Below, piece after piece: positions 1 through 12,104 of a stretch of 64,000 nt of DNA. This DNA is from Paralichthys olivaceus (taxonomy: Eukaryota > Chordata > Actinopteri > Pleuronectiformes > Paralichthyidae). The notes below the pieces were generated by a model. The model ran no database searches, had not been told where the DNA came from, and saw nothing but the letters and a program-made list of their open reading frames with translations. Numbering within the stretch: position 1 is the first letter of the stretch; each line of letters opens with the position of its first letter. The translations under genes and the position numbers were made by a program. The stretch covers positions 6,079,501 to 6,143,500 of the forward strand of contig NC_091096.1 in NCBI RefSeq assembly GCF_024713975.1. Direction: 5' to 3'.

Positions 1-383
1 CCGTCACAAGTAAGCCACGCCGGTCTTCACTTGTTTATTGTGTTGTTGTTGTTAACACAAACATTTCAAGGGACTTTGGGGGCCCCAGGCAAAAGGGACC
101 CAATAGGGGCCCAATATCGAAACAAACCTAACCAGCCCCAAGAAACACATGATAACAAACCACATCATTCCAATCTTCAAACTAGTCTTTTATCATTACA
201 ATTATGAACAAATCGCAGACTGTACATGTAGTAGAGTTGTAAAGTTTTAGTCCCACACACTAAACTAAAACTGACTAAATCATCAACAGCAGAAAGAAAA
301 CCCCATGAGACACATTTCCCTTTGATGCATTAATTTAAAGAACATTTTGAAAACCTCTTCTGATCACCATCTGTCTCCTCCAG
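1..383 (+). other. PPEF2 upstream intron; first coding exon outside or at edge
   Basis: No start codon followed by a PPEF-like N-terminus is visible before the first recognisable exon at 384, which begins in phase 1 (its first two bases finish a codon). Human PPEF2 has about 19 residues before this point, so the initiating exon should lie to the left of the window. A GTAAGC donor-like string at 10-15 could be the end of that exon (its last bases 1-9 would join in phase), but this is a guess. Nothing else was recognised here. Confidence 0.4.
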
Positions 384-3300
384 CTATAAGAGCTGCAGTG
401 CTGATCCAGCGATGGTACCGTCAGTATGTAGCCCGCACGGAGATGAGACGCAGATACACCTGGCACATCTTCCAGTCCATCGAATACTCCGGAGAACAGG
501 CCCAGATAAAGGTGTCAAGCTGTCAGAGAGGATGAGTGTTATTCTCTGAGTTTCTTTTTGCATAATGAGAAAAGCACAAACTCAACTCTCTTCTCTTCTT
601 TTTCGTCCGCAGCTTTATAATTTCCTCGGCTACCTCATGGACAATTTCACACCATCAAGCAATGAGCGTAAGATTTCACATGAATGGAGTCACTGTATCT
701 CTCGGGGAATTTCCTTGTGTAAAACTGAATCTCATGAGTTCGACCTGTTGTCTTCCAGGAAATCTGATCTCGCACATCTTCAGAGAGAACGATGTTTGTC
801 GGGACGCAGAGTGGGAGAGATACTTCTGCTACAAGAACATCGAGGTGCCAGAGATCTACTCAGGACCTCATCTCTTCTTCCCTCTGACGGTGGAGCAGGC
901 GGTCGGGCTGGTGGAGGCCTTCAGGAACAAGAAGGTGCACGGCAGAACAGTGTTTCCAACCTGCCTGGGGCATGATGACTCAGATTAGTTTATCACTGTG
1001 ATGTGTAGAATTGATTTGAACGCATCTTTTAAAGTGTATTGGACCTTTGAGGCAGATACTGATGTTGGTTTTGGGATTTTGAGAGAATTCAGTTTATTCA
1101 ATTTATCAGCTAATTGTATTTTTCTAAACATAAGCAGTCTCGATAAAGATCCTTTAGATTAAAAGAGCATGGTACAAGTACACACTAAGAGGAAATGCTT
1201 GCAGCTGAAATACTAACTTATCAGTGGACAAACTATGCAACTGTGACCCTGACTCTAAATGAGCTTAAAGCTATTTGTGCTTCTGTACTGTGAGGAGTTA
1301 CTCAAACATTGTTTTCAAAGTTCTCCAACAGACATAGCACGACACAATGAGCTTGCGTGACGACAGCAGTTATCAGTCACTGCAGTACGATGCAGGTTTT
1401 ATGTGTTTCTCTGAGCCTGAAACTTCTCCCTGACAAGTCTCTCTCTCAGTAGCAGCTGCACTCGCGCTACGTCCTCCAGCTCCTGGTCGAGACCTGGAAA
1501 CGGCTCCGCATGTTGCCAAATATCAATCGAATCTCCACCTGTCAGAGTAAAGAAATCACTATTTGTGGTGAGCGGAAAGAAATCACTGTTATGTTTTTCA
1601 AAGATGAATTCATGCCTTTTAATGATGTTGTTTGTGAGAGATGATTATGAGGGGAAGGTGATTGGGGAGAATATGCAAAGGAATTTGTGATTACTTGATC
1701 TTAAACCGCTGAAACAAGTAGTAGCAAACAAATCCAATATAATCCTAACTAAACTAAAGTAATGTATTACTATATGCAAACTGAATGCAATGTTTTCTCT
1801 GATTTACAAACCAGTTGTAGAAAATGTGATCATTTGTTGCAGAGTTTAAATCCTTGAGGAACCACCACATCCCAACAGATTGTAGGAGCATAATTGCTGA
1901 ATGAATTAAGAGTGGACATTTTGGTTGTAGTAGTTAAAACACATCCAGACAGATTATGACCTGTGTTTGTTCACTTCACTACAGGTGACCTGCACGGCCA
2001 ACTGGAGGACCTGCTGCTGATTTTCTACAAGGTTGGAACCTTGTCTTTTTAATCTTAAAATGTCATCTGTTTGAATGAATGAATGCTGATGTTGAAATGG
2101 AAAAAAGCAGCAAATTCTTACATTTATTCACCAATGATCAAACTTGTTGCTGATTATCCATGTGTGTTGATCAACTGACTGAAGAATCACATAATAATTC
2201 CGTCCCTTCTAAACTTACATTTTTGGTGTAAAGGGCATTTGGCTGCAACATGCTGTGTTTATTTCACATCTGGATGCCAGATTGACCGTCTGCTGTTGTC
2301 AATGTTACAGAATGGCATGCCGTCCTTGGAGAAGCCCTACTTGTTTAACGGAGACTTTGTAGACCGAGGCAAAGACTCCATCGAGATCCTTCTGATCCTG
2401 TTTTCATTCCTGCTCGTCTACCCCAGTGACGTCTACCTCAACAGAGGAAACCACGAGGACCATATAGTCAATCTGAGGTAAAACAAATATACGTATTAAC
2501 CTGAGGGACCAAGTGAAGTCAAATGCTAAATATGTCAACTGCCCACATGCCGTGCCTTAACAAATTCATGATCAAAGAATAACAAATACACTGATATTGA
2601 ACGTGTACCTTCTGTTTCTTTGGCTGGCTCAGATACGGCTTCACAAAGGAGGTGTTGACTAAATACAAGGTAGGTTTATCACATAATCCTGCAAATTTAC
2701 ATATCTCTAAACACACCTTTTCTTTTGTTTACTGCTCCACGTTCAAACTATCGCATGGAGCCACAACGTGTCCTTAACCCTGTTATCTTTAGAGCAGCAA
2801 GTTTTATCACCTTAGCCTACACACTCCCACTAAGGCCTGATAAAGGCCGGGACTTCCTTCCCAGTACAACACCAGTCACTCCTCCTGGCAGGTAAGAGGA
2901 TTTGAGGTCATTAGACCTGGTGACTGCTGGGCATCTGACACTGTTCAGGGCGTCTCATCTTTCAAAGAGGTCGAGGTTTTCCAAAGACACAGAAAGGAAA
3001 CTACTGTTCAGCTTGAATCCCTGAGCACTGTCAGCGGTGACTTTGGTTTAAAGACACTCGACAGGGATCGATCTCACAAGCTAAAACAGCTTCTTTATAT
3101 AGAGACCGAACCTGCAACACTGAAACTCACTGAAAATCAAACAAGTAAAAAATATCCAGGAAACAGATTGTTTAAAAAAAAAGGTTACATCAACTTTAAT
3201 TAAATTATCACTATAGATAAATAAAGTAAACACAACAAAGATTGATTGGTTCACAGGACTATTTTGTTTTTTTAGAAACCAGCATTTTAAGTCAGTGACA

Positions 3301-6300
3301 TTAAGATAAAGGGTTATACTGTCCAAACACTTTTAACTATTTTAAAATCATCCTTCATTTAGAAAAGCTTCTAAGATCAATACAGAGCATTTAAAAATGT
3401 CAACAAAGAAAAAAAAGGAAGATGAATGTACTCATCTCTTCCTCTCCTGTGTTTCTCTTCAGTTGCACGGCAAACGGATCCTGAAGCTGCTGCAGAAGAT
3501 CTTCAGCTGGTTGCCATTAGCGACAGTGATCGACCAGAAGGTTCTGGTTCTTCATGGAGGAATCTCCGACACCACAGATCTCGGCGTCCTCACCAGAGTG
3601 GACCGGCACAATGTGAGGGAACAGAGCGCAGAGCAGTGATAAACTCTTTCATCGATACAGACACACTTCCATTCATGTTCATGTCCTGATGTTTTCCCTG
3701 AAGCCGGGTTCTCCTGTGTTTGTCCCAGTATGTTTCAGCACTGAGGCCTCCAAAGAAGAGGTACTTCAGCTCAACGCAGACGTCTATCGACTCGGACGTG
3801 GACTTGGATGTCTTGGGCAACAACAAGTACTTCCAGCGTCGGGCCTCCTTCATCTATCCCAAACCTCTGGGAACCCGGGAAAGCTTCCAGAACCGCTCGC
3901 TGCAGGACTTCTCTGACCGGATCAAAGGGAAAGTGGAGGACGAGCTGGAGATTCGCAAGAGGAAACAATCCGTCTTCATCAACAGATCCACAGAAAAAGA
4001 GACGACACTGACTGTGTCCACTGAGTCTGTCAACAGTGACAACGCCAGAGAAGAATGGAAACAGGTGATGAGTGAATATTGACCAGAGGAGTCTGCTCAG
4101 ATCTGATTTGTAACGATCCCACATGGTTTTAATTAGTTATTTCTGTCAGCTTCACATTAGTATCAGTACTCACACATTAGAGCTGCCCATAGGCTGCATA
4201 TAAAGATGGACGACATGACAACTCCCAAAAATGAAGCCAAAGTGTCTTGATCTCGCCCTGGCTGCAGTATAGGTTATAAGAGCTGCGGATTGTTACCTGC
4301 GTGGGCTTTAACATGCTTTAATCATCATTAATCCCTCTGCCGTCACGTCAATCTGCTTTTCCAACCGTTCGTCATCACCTTTAGTGCAGGCTGTAAAAGT
4401 CAGTGGTTTAATGTGGCTCTGGAACTTGGTGGTGATGCTCAGTCACTGCATGTAGCTCTGGTACCTGAAATCTGAAGTACAGACCCTGTACACATTTGGT
4501 CGCTCTGGTACACAAGTGAAGCAGGAAGAAGGATTCTTCCTACAATACTCATGTATCAATCAGAGTTTAATCCCTGTGAAGTGTAATTACACCAACATGA
4601 GACATTTTTAGGTAGGTGAGACTTATCCAAATGTTGAGGCGGGTCTAAGTACCTCTAACATGGCTGATAAGGCCTTAGACTCCAGGGGATTCAAATAAAA
4701 AATCTCGTTCCTCCAGATCCTGGACCTGCTGTGGAGCGACCCGATGACCCAGGATGGCTGCATGCCCAATGAAGTGCGGGGCGGAGGCTGCTACTGGGGC
4801 CCCGACGTCACGGAGGACTTTCTGAGCAAACACAACCTGCAGCTCATCATCCGCTCCCACGAGTGTAAACAGGAAGGTTATGAATTTTGCCACAATCGGA
4901 AGGTGAGCTCAGACACTGACGACAGATTGGCGACATGGTTGCAGAAGCATTTCACATGTTTTTTCTCTGATGAGCTTTTGAAAATGCACTACAACATAAA
5001 CCTCTTCTTTCATATCCCTTAGATCCTCACTCTGTTCTCTGCCTCCAACTACTACGATGTGGGAAGCAACAGGGGCGCCTACGTGAAGCTGGGTCCAGAC
5101 CTTGTGCCTTATATGATTCAGTACCAGGCCACCAGCATGACCAGAGAGCTCACTGTTCGACAAAGGTACAAAAGAGCACAGGAAGAAACTCACTCCAGTG
5201 ATGTGACTTATTGCTTTGGCTTGGTTTTAGTTGTTCTAGTTGCCTGTACTTATATTTTCCTCATGTTGTCTGCAGTGTTGGTCGGACCGAGCGCTCAGCC
5301 CTCAAAGTCCTGCGGGAGCAGCTGTTCGCGCACAAATCCGACCTCATCTGTGCCTTCAAAAAGTTTGATAGAGACAACACAGGTGTGTGTGTGTGTGTGT
5401 GTGTGTTCAGTCCTGGGTGAATCAGGTGTCATGTAATTTCATCACAGACTTCACACGTGTCTCCTCTCTCATGAAGTTCTCACAGGTTAATGTCTGGACG
5501 TGGAGAAATACGAGCTCACACCTTTGTGCTCTGTGACGAGCATCATATTCCAACGTTCAGGAAACATGTGGCAGCATGTGGGCCGAACAGATCATTTGAT
5601 AGTTTCACACAAACTTCAGCTGAAACTGTTGTTGTTGTTATTCTGTGATTTACTTCATCATGATTGAGTTGAGTCTATAATGAGACACATCGGGTTTAAT
5701 TGTCTAATTAAACTGTTTTGATGCTGTTTTGGATGATTATTTTGCAAAGTAATGCAAATTAAATGATTGGGTCAGATATAGAATGGATCAGAATTAGAGT
5801 TGTTCATCTTATAACACTGTATTGAAAAACACATTCTTTCAAGCAGAGCCTGAGTGACAATAGACTTTTGATAATGCTATCAAAAATAATAAAGTTACTT
5901 TACACATAAACACACGAAGAAAGCATCCTTTGAATTTAATTCTTAAAGAGTTGTGATCGGACAACGATATATATATTAGCCGACATACTGTTTGTGCTGA
6001 TGCTAACGTTAGCTGATCATTTCAGCTTGGACAATGTGCTGAATGAGAGATTTAACGTCGTCTCTCATTCCTCCGTCAGGTCTGGTGTCTCTGAATGACT
6101 GGGCCACTGCAGTGGAGAGTGTGATGCACCTCGGTCTTCCCTGGAGGATGATGCGCGGTCAGCTCGTCACCTGCAAGACCAGCGATGGCACGGTCGACTA
6201 CCACGAATGGTTCAACGAGCTCGCCATCAAGGGACCCAACACTGATGTGAGTAAAAAGTAGAAAAAAAGAAAAGAACACCACCATTTTTCCTTCTTCACC

Positions 6301-7555
6301 GAACCCAAGAAACACAAAAAGACAACACAAAAGACTATTCCAGGCAAAGCCAAATCGTCAAAACACTCTCTTTATCCACTAACATGACTGTGTCTTGAAA
6401 TTTCATTCAGCCAGTGTGAGATTTAGACTTTGAGCTTTCAGTAAAGTCAAGATGCTCAGTCACCAGGTCATGATTATCCAGGAACGTTTCAATCAAAGAT
6501 ATAGATACTTGAACTTGCGTCATTCAAGTCCGACACTTTTCTCACTTGTTCCATCACTTCTCCTCCTGCAGCACATCGACCAGAGCCTGCTGGAGACTTT
6601 GTATCGCCACCGCTCCACCTTGGAGACCATCTTCAGAATCGTCGACACGGACAACTCAGGTGAAATATTTATTTCATTACTGAAACAAGATGTAAACTGA
6701 GAAGAATCTTTTTAATGGATGCCATATTCAGCATTCTCAAGGAATTGATTGATGGGTGTTTCCCAATCTAAACAAACCCCATAGATCTTTCTCTTAATTC
6801 ACAAACAGCAAAACGTTTATTTTTAGTTTAGTTTAGATCACCTGGCAATAAAACGCTCTTTTAAAGTGATTCAAATTTTTTAGATAAGCTCTTGATAGGA
6901 TGTTGGTTTGTATTTCATATGTGTGTGTGGATGCATTTCACAATGACGTTTGCATAATGGAACAAATAACTGTCTGATCAACAACTTGATAAAGTGCACA
7001 GACACAGTGTAACAAGAGATGGTCTGGCTCAGTGTTAAGTGTGTCAGGGCTTTATGAAGTGTTTGTTGTGTCCAGATTGAGACGCCTGCAGAGTTCAGCC
7101 TCCCTAAGCCTCCCTGTGTGCCAAAGAGGCCACAGCAGGTTACAGCCTCCTGAATCCTCCTAGTTAAGATGAGGATTAACCCAGTGATCTACACCCACAC
7201 AGTGACACACATTTTTTCCTTTAACAGCGCGCACATCATGAATATCTTTTCCCTTCCCTTCATTCCAGCTGTCACATCCTAACCTTTAACCTCCTCCTCA
7301 GGCTTCATCACCATCGAGGACTTTCGGCAGACCTGGAAGCTGCTGAGCGTCTACCTAAAGATGGAAATCACGGAAGAGGCCATCTCCGACCTGTCCGTCA
7401 CCATTGACAGCAACCAGGACGGCAGCATCGACATTGATGAGTTCATGGAGGCCTTCCGCCTCACGGACAAGAAGAGCCGGCTGGAGCGAGGGCGCAGCAT
7501 GTTCATGGGCACGGCCACCGACCTCACCAAGCTAGAGGAGGACCCCAACATCTGA
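384..7555 (+). CDS. ppef2: Serine/threonine phosphatase with EF-hands 2 (5' partial)
   Basis: Calcium-binding PPP-family phosphatase, retina-enriched in mammals. Exons: 384-511, 613-667, 759-934, 1453-1567, 1985-2031, 2311-2477, 2633-2669, 3463-3612, 3729-4064, 4717-4902, 5023-5165, 5276-5382, 6080-6246, 6572-6659, 7302-7555 (stop TGA). Splicing gives 717 residues without a stop; human PPEF2 has 753. Domain order: an IQ motif ([12 protein letters not shown]) in the first exon; the PPP catalytic core with GDLHGQ (exon 1985), NGDFVDRG and RGNHED (exon 2311), LHGG (exon 3463) and IRSHEC (exon 4717); then three EF-hand loops, [24 protein letters not shown] and the canonical [12 protein letters not shown]. 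The first two loops have Asp, not Glu, at position 12. Exon 3729-4064 is the polar linker that splits the catalytic core in this family. PPEF2 rather than PPEF1 is chosen from sequence and from linkage to SCARB2, CCDC158 and CCNG2. Confidence 0.93.
4186..4420. repeat. Teleost interspersed repeat in PPEF2 intron 9
   Basis: The stretch starting with TGCATATAAAGATGGACGAC and followed by a CATGACAACTCCCAAAAATG segment resembles a short repeat I recall seeing many times in percomorph genomes. The boundaries are approximate and the class is not known to me. It lies in the intron between the linker exon and the second half of the phosphatase domain. Confidence 0.4.
5383..5406 (+). repeat. (GT)12 microsatellite forming a PPEF2 5' splice site
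   Basis: Twelve GT units directly follow the exon that ends ACAG at 5382. The first GT is the splice donor, because joining at 5382 to 6080 restores the first EF-hand loop in frame. Confidence 0.85.
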
Positions 7556-8645
7556 GCAGAGTGCCGGAGTGAAGACTGAAAACAGAGAGCGACTTCAGCT
7601 CAGGCTGCTCGCCAGTGACGCACGTTTAGACTTAGGATGCTCCTGAACAGCTGCTGTGTTGATCGCATGGGATCAGAGGAAGGTCAGAGTTCAGGGCATT
7701 CAATTCCCTTTCTGAATCAGTTTTATCCACTGAAGAAGAAGTGTGGGTGAAACACATGAAGAAGAATTTTGTGTCTTTTATCTAGTTTGAATAGTTGCGA
7801 GTAAAAACAAACACAAACAAAAAGGCAGTTTTGGCTGCTTGATTATTATTGTAGAGATACTGGGATCACTGAGGATTGATCGATTTTTTTTTTTTTGTCC
7901 TCCTGTTCGCATTTCATTTTTTGTAACAACAGAATATGTTTTGACTTTGCAAGTGCAGAGTAACACCTGCACACTGACTCCAGACGTTTGTTGAATGGAA
8001 TGCATTTTAATTCCACTTAGATTTAATTAGTTTAAAATGCATAGAAATGGTTAGGGAGCTGCAGCGTTTTATTATCTTGCTTTAACACTGCAGGACACTG
8101 GTTAACTCTCATACTCATATGTGTGGTTTAAAGCTCTCAGTGGGTCAGTGTGTGGAAGATGTGCTTCTTTTTATTTTACACTTTTTAGGTCAACAAACTG
8201 AACAAAACAACCCACATGATTTCAAGAGATAATTGTGCAACTCAACAATGAGCACTACAGTACGTATTTGCAACTAAATGCTGATGGTGCCTTGGCAGTA
8301 GAAGAAGATTTTAACTTCTAGAGATGAAGTTAAGTCTAGGTTGCACTAATGGTGATGATGATGATGATGCCAAATGACCACCATGTACCGGATCCTTTAG
8401 GTGGGATTATTTCCCTAAACTTGTCTAAACAAGAGAATTCATTATTATATTCATTTGCCTTTAGGCTTAATACGTCTTCATCCTAAATGCTGTAAAGCAC
8501 AGTCACAGGGATGGTTTGATAATCTGGATTGTTCTCATCTAATTCTGCAAGAAAGCAAATAATGATAAAAATGTCAAAGCATGATGTTTTTGAGCTGAAT
8601 GTTCTCAGAATGCATAGTTGAATAAAAACGTTCCCACAATAGCAC
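7556..8645 (+). other. ppef2: PPEF2 3' untranslated region (predicted)
   Basis: Non-coding sequence after the PPEF2 stop codon. The first well-placed AATAAA on the plus strand is at 8621-8626, which puts the likely transcript end near 8640-8650. It holds a short (GAT)n tract near 8350. No other gene was recognised. Confidence 0.5.
8621..8626 (+). terminator. ppef2: Poly(A) signal, PPEF2
   Basis: AATAAA about 1.07 kb after the PPEF2 stop, followed by GTT- and TTTTTT-containing sequence. A later candidate exists near 9316. Confidence 0.5.
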
Positions 8646-8760
8646 TGTCAGGATTTTTTGATTCCTGCTCCATTTGGACACCTTCAATTTTTTTTTCAGT
8701 CGTCATATTACTTCTCAGAGCCACCAGTAGGGGGCACAAAAGGCCATTTTACACAACTTG

Positions 8761-8925
8761 TGAGAGCAGAAGTAGAGAAAGTACTCATGTTACTTACCTA
8801 GTAAAAGTACTAATATCACACTGTAAAAAAACTTTAAAAGTCAAAGTCCTTCATTTGACAGTTAAACTGTTAGATTGCATCATTACATTATTTTTACACT
8901 TTTACTGCAGTGGCTGGTTGAATAG
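8761..8925. repeat. Copy of a common teleost 'AGTACT' interspersed repeat
   Basis: Contains the typical series GAGAAAGTACTCATGTTACT, AAAAGTACTAATATCACAC and, at the far end, TTTACTGCAGTGGCTGGTTG. The same family recurs at about 37196-37450 and 58783-59170 in this window. Edges are approximate. Confidence 0.55.
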
Positions 8926-9852
8926 GTCACAACCATAAAAATATTTTTTGCAGCTAATTTTTATTTGTTCATTATAGATTTAACTACTTTGCTTGATTAA
9001 TCAACTGATTGTTTGGTTTGTAAAAGAAAGAACAACCCTCGCACTTCACTTGTTTCGTTCAACCAATAGTTAAAAACTAGAATTACTAAACACTAAATCA
9101 AAATATTTTAAACATTTGCAATTAAAAGCAGCAAATTGCTACGTTTGTGTAGAAGAAACAATGAATAATAGTGACTGACAATGAAGAAAATAGTAAATTT
9201 TCAGTCAATCAACTAATAGCCCTACTAGTGTATACTGTGTGGTACTTTAATTTACAGCAATGTGTCATTTTATGATTACTTGAAATGTTTTGTTGGTAAA
9301 AGTATTCATTTCTAAATAAAACAGGGCTGAACCCTCGTGGACTACAATTAAAAAGTCCCCTAGAGCCCAGCGTGTTGGAACTGATGATTGGGATTATAGA
9401 TGGAAAAAGTACTCACTGTAATTTTATATGATAATAATTGTGCAACAACTGGTTAGTGATTATTAAACACAAGTTATAGCCTCCCACTTGGATTTCACAA
9501 GGCACAAGTCTCCGGTATGAGATAATGAAAAACCTCAGGCTTTTAGCAGTATCAGGGATAATTCTGAAGTGCTGGTTCTGTGCTGTTTAAACAAGGGTTT
9601 AAAAAGCATATTGCTCAAACTAAAGTTTACTTACATGGAGAGGACACATCGTCCTCAGAGGTGTTGGCAGAGAAGCAACTCCTGGGTAAAGAGAACATTG
9701 TGGATTGTTCAAGTTTCCTCTGGCGTCCTAATTTGCAGTTTCCTGTTCATGTTTTTCTGCACGTTATAAACCTCTCCTCCAAATGTAGTAAGTAATACAA
9801 TAATAATACAATGAGTCTCAGAGCACATATACCTTCAACAATCATCTAGCCT

Positions 9853-9884
9853 TCTATCTATCTATCTATTTATCCATCCATCCA
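9853..9884. repeat. Compound TCTA/ATCC microsatellite
   Basis: Several TCTA units grade into ATCC units. No link to a gene is apparent. Confidence 0.8.
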
Positions 9885-12104
9885 ATCATTGGTCACAAAA
9901 TTTTGGTTGAAGGAAAACCATCTGCACGGTTCCTTGCAGGCCCCGTCCCTCCACCACATCTGGTGGGAACATTGGTCCGCTTGGTAGTTTTTACTCAGTC
10001 CTGCAAACAAACATGAAAACAAATAAACAAACAAACACAAGTGGAAAATGGAAACACCTGAGTGGAGGTGATAATGCTTTAAAATGTGGAGTAGTGGATT
10101 TTGTTTTAACAGAGCTAGCTTTGTCATCAAGGCTTCATATTTAATAAAGACACGGGTGTGGTCTCATTTTCTTCTTCTGGTAAAAAGGTAAATGAAAAAG
10201 TAAGTATTTCTTTATTCTTGTTCTTGGACGGCTGGTAATCATCGGCATGTTGCTCCAGGGACGGAGGCCAACCCTCCCGCCCTGCTGCTTTTCACATCCA
10301 GCCACCAAAACACTCAACATAAAAACTCACATGGTGAGAAGTGGGACAAAAAGATGGGGGCAGTTAGGCCTAGTTGTTCCAGTGTGTCGGAGGAGGGGTG
10401 TTTATTGTTCGCTGTCTGCAGGTGGTCTTACAGTTGTAAAGCTGCTGGAGCTCTGCTCTAATAAAGACTTCGGAATCAGTCAACTGGAGCATCTCAAAGG
10501 TCCTCACATGAACCCGCACTTTTCTGTGTTCATTTGAAGGGAAATAGACTTTATATTATAATCATAGACATCAGAAATTGTTTGTTGTGATGAGTTTATG
10601 AGCAACTTTTGTTTTCCACATTTATACCCAAGTAAATATTCTTTCAATATAGAAGGGTCTTCAATGAATTCTATATTTGTCTGCAGACAAACTTCACATT
10701 CTGCATGTTCTAAAAATTCCCACTGAACACACGGTTGTTTAAATGTCTTTGAGTTTGTGCTGATAAAAGGACACCATGCTTAAGAGCAGATCAAAAACTG
10801 CATAACAAAAGCTGAAATGAATTTAGAAATTAGAAACACTTGCATGAGACTGAATGATGTAATCAGCCGAAGATAGTCACTGTGTCCAAACGCCGTCCGC
10901 TCAAAGTTACATATTGTACAAAAACATATTTGCTGTTGCAGATTAGTTGTAATATTAAGGAGACAGGGTTGCAGTGCAAGCAAACAAGAGCATCGACTCA
11001 ACAGAGGGTCGATCGAGTCCCAACGAAAGTGAACAGGCCTGACTGAGGAAGACAGTCTGTACGTGTTGAAGCCTGCAGGCCCTGAAATGATCATCACAAG
11101 GGCAGACACATATGAGAAGACTGAGAAGACAGTGATATGCAGCTGCCCCAAGGCTGCCACTTAGAATAATGAACAGAGAGGCTGCCATTATGCACGCATG
11201 TAACTGCCCACGTGGATTGAACAATTTATCTGTCACATAAACACGTTGACGTCTTGAAGTCCCAGAAAAGCTGCCTGAACTTGTTGCTCTTCAGCTGCAT
11301 GTTTCACATATGGGAAAGAAAAGTCTGAGGTGAAAAGGGTAATCAACAGGAAGAGTCACAACTGTTTGGCAACACAGATCTCTCTTTTGCACAAAAGGGT
11401 GGTTTCCTGAGTTAATTCAGTTCTTATGCAAAAGGTGAGTCAAGAAATGTTCCTTTTTTTTCCAAGTTATTCACAGAGGGAAAAAAAGTGCAGCAGAAAG
11501 GCCTGAGCGGAAAAATATTATCATAGTTATTAACACATTGCCTCACTGAAACCATGTAAATACTGCATTTAATCCAGTGATAGAAGAAATATTCACATCC
11601 TTAAAAGTAAATATATATAAAAGAAGTAAAAGTTGGATTGGCCCCAGTGACTGACTTGATGACATTAGTTTTTTACCTTCCACCAAGGAGCTCATGTTTT
11701 CACCTCGACGCAAAACATTTGATTCAGTTGAACTTCAAACTAAATTTTCAATAGATTGTTTAATGCCATCAACTCAATGGTTTATTTAAAAAAAAATTGG
11801 AAGAAAAAAACCCCACAATAAGGAGTTTATTCGTTAACACCAAAGCTGGAACTATTATTTTATTATCAGTTACTCTGCCAATAATTGTCTCAACTATTTG
11901 ATTCAACATAAGGTAGAATTTTTTTTTGAAAATATGCCTTGTTTAAAGTGACATTCTCAAAATATAGATTAAAAACATTAAATCATTATCTGACTAACTT
12001 CTATACTTTCTGGTTTTGCAGTTCTACCTCCACAGGTGCTATTTTTATTTCTCCACAGACACTTAAACGAAAGAAAGAAGAAGACCGTGTGAACTTTGCA
12101 CTTC

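Larger units (their letters stand above)
8646..12100. other. Intergenic region between PPEF2 and SCARB2 3' ends
   Basis: No exon chain or RNA gene was recognised. ORFs here are short and unlike any family I know. The region holds repeat remnants: a copy of the common teleost repeat with AGTACT/AAAGTACT blocks at about 8761-8925, a degenerate piece of the CAGCAAATT-containing teleost repeat at about 9110-9225, a TCTA/ATCC microsatellite at about 9853-9884, and a CCACCAAGGAG repeat head at about 11690-11740. Confidence 0.6.

Noticed and set aside
10780..11236. Two overlapping minus-strand ORFs of 93 and 126 codons
   Set aside because: Low-complexity hydrophobic translation, no splice signals in register and no recognised family.
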